Notes under the pieces: model-generated
What the model saw: only the letters and a program-made list of their open reading frames with translations
Told to the model about the DNA's origin: nothing
Databases searched by the model: none
Program-made: the position numbers and the translations under genes
DNA from: Promethearchaeota archaeon
GTDB lineage: Archaea; Asgardarchaeota; Lokiarchaeia; Sigynarchaeales; SOKP01
Reading direction: 5' to 3'
Assembly (NCBI GenBank): GCA_030620005.1
Contig: JAUXAJ010000235.1
Span: forward strand, 1 to 8,470
DNA: 8,470 bases
Shown: piece after piece, positions 6,345 through 8,470 of the stretch
How positions within the stretch are numbered: position 1 is the stretch's first letter
Layout of the letters: each line of letters begins with the position of its first letter

Positions 6345-7334
6345 TTAAGATTTATTTTTTAACGTGGTAATTGGACGTGTTTGTAGAACATAAATCACAT
6401 CGTTTTGAATCGCCCATTCAATATCTTGAGGATAATTGAATTCTTTTTCAAGTTTTAAACCTAAATCGTAAAGTTGATGTATTTGTTTGTCTTTTAATGA
6501 ACGAGCGCCCCTATATTTCGGCTCGTTTTCTATTAAAATAGTGCCAGACCCGTTAGGATTTTGAATTGACTTTTTCTCTTTTTTTCCAATATCATATTTA
6601 ATGATTTCGAATTTGTTTTTGCTTAAAATGATCATGTCTGGAATGATTGAGTTATCAGTTATTGTTTCACCTAGCCCCCACGCAGAATTTATTAACATTT
6701 GAGCTTCATTGTTATTTATCACATTTACGCTGAATAAAACGCCTGAGACTTCCGAATTTATCATTTTTTGAACTATAACTGCCATATTAATGTCTAATAA
6801 TGATAGGTATATTTCTTTTTTTTTCATTTGAAGTAAATATAATAGTGCTTGGGGAGAAAATAAGGAGCTCCAACAATTTTTTAAGGATAATAATATCTCA
6901 TCAAAAGTTTTATTATATAAAAAACTCTCTGCTTGACCTGCAAAAGAAAATGCTTTAGAATCTTCAATAGTTGCCGAAGATCTAACTGCAAAAGAGATCT
7001 TTTTTTTTAATTTATTATTTATATCATCAAATACATCTTTTATTTCTTTTTTTATCTCTTCTGGGAATCTTGATCTTGTTATTAAACTTTTTAGCTCTTT
7101 AGAATGATTTAAAATGTCCTTAGCCTTGACATTTTTTGAAAATAAGTTAATGATTTGGTCGTGATACCGTGATTTTTCAATAAATTTTTTATAAGCATTT
7201 GTATTTACTATGAATCCAGGCGGGATTGTATCAATAATATCAACTAATTTCATTATATTTAATCCTTTACCACCTACTAAAGCTGGATTTGGTGTGCTTT
7301 CTGTAAAAAAAGTGATGTATTCTAATTTTCTCAT
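6345..7334 (-). CDS. Stand-alone PEP synthase/PPDK N-terminal ATP-grasp domain protein
   Basis: The 329-residue product matches only the N-terminal nucleotide-binding domain of phosphoenolpyruvate synthase/pyruvate phosphate dikinase. Key signatures are VGGKGLNIMKL (20-30), PPGFIVNTNAY (38-48), SFAVRSSATIEDS (114-126, with the ATP-binding Arg118), FAGQAESFL (131-139), VIVQKMINSEVSGVLFS (186-202), SAWGLGET (217-224), and the closing DIEWAIQ...YVLQTRPIT (304-323). Full PEP synthases are about 750-800 residues. They continue with a swivelling phospho-histidine domain and a PEP/pyruvate barrel; neither follows here in any minus-strand frame. The domain is complete and ends cleanly, so it may be functional with partner proteins encoded elsewhere, as in split dikinase-type systems such as phenylphosphate synthase. 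Alternatively it is a 3'-deleted ppsA. A good Shine-Dalgarno site supports the start. It lies between the two GH20-tail repeats. Confidence 0.85.
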   Translation of the reverse strand: MRKLEYITFFTESTPNPALVGGKGLNIMKLVDIIDTIPPGFIVNTNAYKKFIEKSRYHDQIINLFSKNVKAKDILNHSKELKSLITRSRFPEEIKKEIKDVFDDINNKLKKKISFAVRSSATIEDSKAFSFAGQAESFLYNKTFDEILLSLKNCWSSLFSPQALLYLLQMKKKEIYLSLLDINMAVIVQKMINSEVSGVLFSVNVINNNEAQMLINSAWGLGETITDNSIIPDMIILSKNKFEIIKYDIGKKEKKSIQNPNGSGTILIENEPKYRGARSLKDKQIHQLYDLGLKLEKEFNYPQDIEWAIQNDVIYVLQTRPITTLKNKS

Positions 7335-7340
7335 AAATCT

Positions 7341-7345
7341 TCCTT
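7341..7345 (-). promoter_or_regulatory. Shine-Dalgarno site of the PEP-synthase-like gene
   Basis: On the minus strand AAGGA, within AAGGAAGA, lies 6 bases before the ATG. It is the clearest ribosome-binding site in the window and supports the chosen start. It also suggests that the gene is, or was until recently, translated. Confidence 0.5.
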
Positions 7346-7396
7346 AAGTAGAATAAATACTATTTTTTTATTATTCAACTAAATACAAAATCTAAT

Positions 7397-7585
7397 ATGA
7401 ATTTGAATATTTTTTTGAATAAATATAAGTTAACATGTTATATTAATCTAGAAATCTATTTGAAGAGTTTGAATTTTCACGATATTGCTTACGCTCATGA
7501 GAATGAGTTTTTCATAGAAGAGAAGCGTTTTGTATTCGCCAAAAATCTCTTATTATTAATTATCTTTCTATTTTATTCCATATAA
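7397..7585 (+). pseudogene. Decayed copy of the GH20 C-terminus (62-codon open frame)
   Basis: From residue 18 on, this frame reads LEIYLKSLNFHDIAYAHENEF, nearly the same as the C-terminus of the GH20 enzyme. The stop codon of the original (TAG) is AAG here, so the frame runs on into a hydrophobic tail ending in LLLLIIFLFYSI. The first 17 residues are Asn/Lys-rich and unrelated to GH20. Of six mismatches within the shared coding part, five change the amino acid, as expected for DNA no longer under protein-level selection. Its 3' end overlaps the convergent methyltransferase gene by 18 bases. A tail alone cannot fold as a barrel, so a gene remnant is far more likely than a working small protein. 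Confidence 0.65.
7448..7550 (+). repeat. Direct repeat, copy 2: displaced GH20 tail
   Basis: This is the partner of 6007-6109, in the same orientation and without gaps; 93 of 103 positions match by hand count. The two copies flank 1338 bases that contain the lone PEP-synthase domain gene, the 17-bp tandem repeat and a small remnant. No target-site duplications or terminal inverted repeats typical of an insertion sequence are visible. Confidence 0.9.
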
Positions 7586-8323
7586 TATCATTGAATTTCG
7601 GAGGAATCGGGGAATTTTTAGTAATTTATTTGTATTTATAAAATTAATATCTTGAACCCCCCAACTTTTAATGTTCTGTAAGAGATCTTTAATTTCACCA
7701 TAAAAATGTTTACTGAGAAATACATCTTGAAATGAAAAAACACCTCCCTTTCTTACTATTCTGAGTGCCTCTTTAATAACTTCACGACGGTCCTTGGCTT
7801 GTCTCACCTCGTGAAATACAAAATTACTTACGGCAGCATCAAAATCTCCATTATTAAATGGTAAGTTTGCGGCACTTGCTTTTTGGAAATCAATTCGATC
7901 GGATAATCCCGCTATCTTCGCATTTTTTTCACATAATTTTTTAGAATAATCCCATACTTTCCCCCAATAGTCAATACCTAATATCTTTGCTTCAGGAAAT
8001 TTCTTGGCTAACATAATTGCAAGCGGACCTGCTCCAGTTCCAATGTCAAGCACCTTTCCTTTCCCATTCCATTCAAGTTTTTCTAAAACAACATTCCATA
8101 GTCTATTCTGAAATTCACCGCCATTTCTATTAAAAATATGGTATAAATAAAGAGAATATATAAAACTGAACAAGGAAAGCCCTGTTAAAAACCAAAAAAT
8201 AATTTTTAAGAAAAAGAATAATGGAAATAGAGATATTACTAAAAAAATTAAAGAGATTAAGAAGAATAAATATAAAAATTTTTTCGGAAACCAACTTCCA
8301 TAAATTATCGACTCATGGCTCAT
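7568..8323 (-). CDS. Class I SAM-dependent methyltransferase with two N-terminal membrane segments
   Basis: The 251-residue protein starts with two hydrophobic helices (about 16-38 and 41-63) separated by a single lysine, probably a membrane hairpin. A Rossmann-fold methyltransferase domain follows. Motif I is VLDIGTGAGPLAI (91-103), the SAM-ribose acidic residue is in LGIDYW (115-120), and motif IV-like FDAAVSNFVFHEV spans 161-173. ALRIVRKGGVFSFQD (186-200) is the post-motif strand and turn seen in the Methyltransf_11/25 group. The catalytic domain should face the cytoplasm and act on a membrane-associated or lipid-like substrate, which is an inference from the anchor. The ATG at 8321-8323 is the only reasonable start, since no other in-frame Met precedes the catalytic domain. 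A TATA-like stretch (about 8336-8348) lies close upstream. The gene converges with the GH20-tail remnant. The substrate is unknown. Confidence 0.85.
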   Translation of the reverse strand: MSHESIIYGSWFPKKFLYLFFLISLIFLVISLFPLFFFLKIIFWFLTGLSLFSFIYSLYLYHIFNRNGGEFQNRLWNVVLEKLEWNGKGKVLDIGTGAGPLAIMLAKKFPEAKILGIDYWGKVWDYSKKLCEKNAKIAGLSDRIDFQKASAANLPFNNGDFDAAVSNFVFHEVRQAKDRREVIKEALRIVRKGGVFSFQDVFLSKHFYGEIKDLLQNIKSWGVQDINFINTNKLLKIPRFLRNSMILYGIK

Positions 8324-8470
8324 TTTTTCTCATTGATTTTATATTTAATTATTATTAAATTTAGTCATGTCTAATTTATAAAAAAAATCCATCTTTAAAA
8401 ATCTATTTAATTTTATCAAAATCTTAAAATCAATTTCCATTAGAAGTTGTTATAAGAATAATAAATCAAA
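8324..8470. other. AT-rich right-hand flank without recognisable gene
   Basis: These 147 bases are very AT-rich. They include the probable upstream region of the methyltransferase gene and the TATA-like word ATTTATAAA near 8375. A 31-codon minus-strand frame is present but low in complexity. No RNA gene or repeat is seen. Confidence 0.5.

Noticed and set aside
6345..7334. Insertion sequence carrying the PEP-synthase domain between the direct repeats
   Set aside because: No transposase, terminal inverted repeats or short target-site duplications are visible; the repeats are gene-derived.
8347..8442. Minus-strand frame of 31 codons (starting MEIDFKILIKLNRF)
   Set aside because: Short and of low complexity in very AT-rich DNA, with no Shine-Dalgarno site; chance is the simplest explanation.

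Overview
The window is AT-rich and most likely comes from an Asgard archaeon of the Lokiarchaeia type (Promethearchaeota). The evidence is a Ras/Rab-like small GTPase remnant with Asgard-style GDGGVGKTT and WDFGG motifs, a remnant resembling the N-terminal domain that precedes leucine-rich repeats in many Asgard proteins, and archaeal-looking start regions (TATA-like elements, weak Shine-Dalgarno sites, oligo-T ends). This placement is inferred from recalled family patterns, not from a search.

Layout. Positions 2-589 (+) hold the 3' part of a PadR-like winged-helix regulator that begins outside the window. From about 600 to 1370 there is a graveyard of broken genes. It contains a GTPase cut off at its G3 motif (621-860, +), an unidentified minus-strand coding remnant that abuts the GTPase break (849-1016), and an N-terminal LRR-protein fragment without a start codon (1124-1369, +). 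Intact metabolic genes follow: an AMP-forming acyl-CoA synthetase (1452-3161, +), then in convergent orientation a low-specificity L-threonine aldolase (3340-4395, -). Divergent from the aldolase is a GH20 beta-N-acetylhexosaminidase without a signal peptide (4522-6084, +).

The right third shows rearrangement. The last 25 codons of the GH20 gene (stop included) and the bases just after it (6007-6109) recur as a direct repeat at 7448-7550, about 90 percent identical. Between the two copies, on the minus strand, lies a lone PEP-synthase/PPDK N-terminal ATP-grasp domain (6345-7334). It has no swivelling-histidine or PEP/pyruvate-binding domain. Near its 3' end are a 17-bp tandem duplication and a short C-terminal gene remnant. 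The last gene is a class I methyltransferase with two N-terminal membrane segments (7568-8323, -).

The genes do not form one obvious operon or a recognisable new system. The metabolic genes (acyl activation, threonine to glycine plus acetaldehyde, amino-sugar release) look individually transcribed. The most distinctive content is the evidence of decay and rearrangement: fragments of expanded Asgard families on the left, and a repeat-flanked partial PEP synthase on the right.
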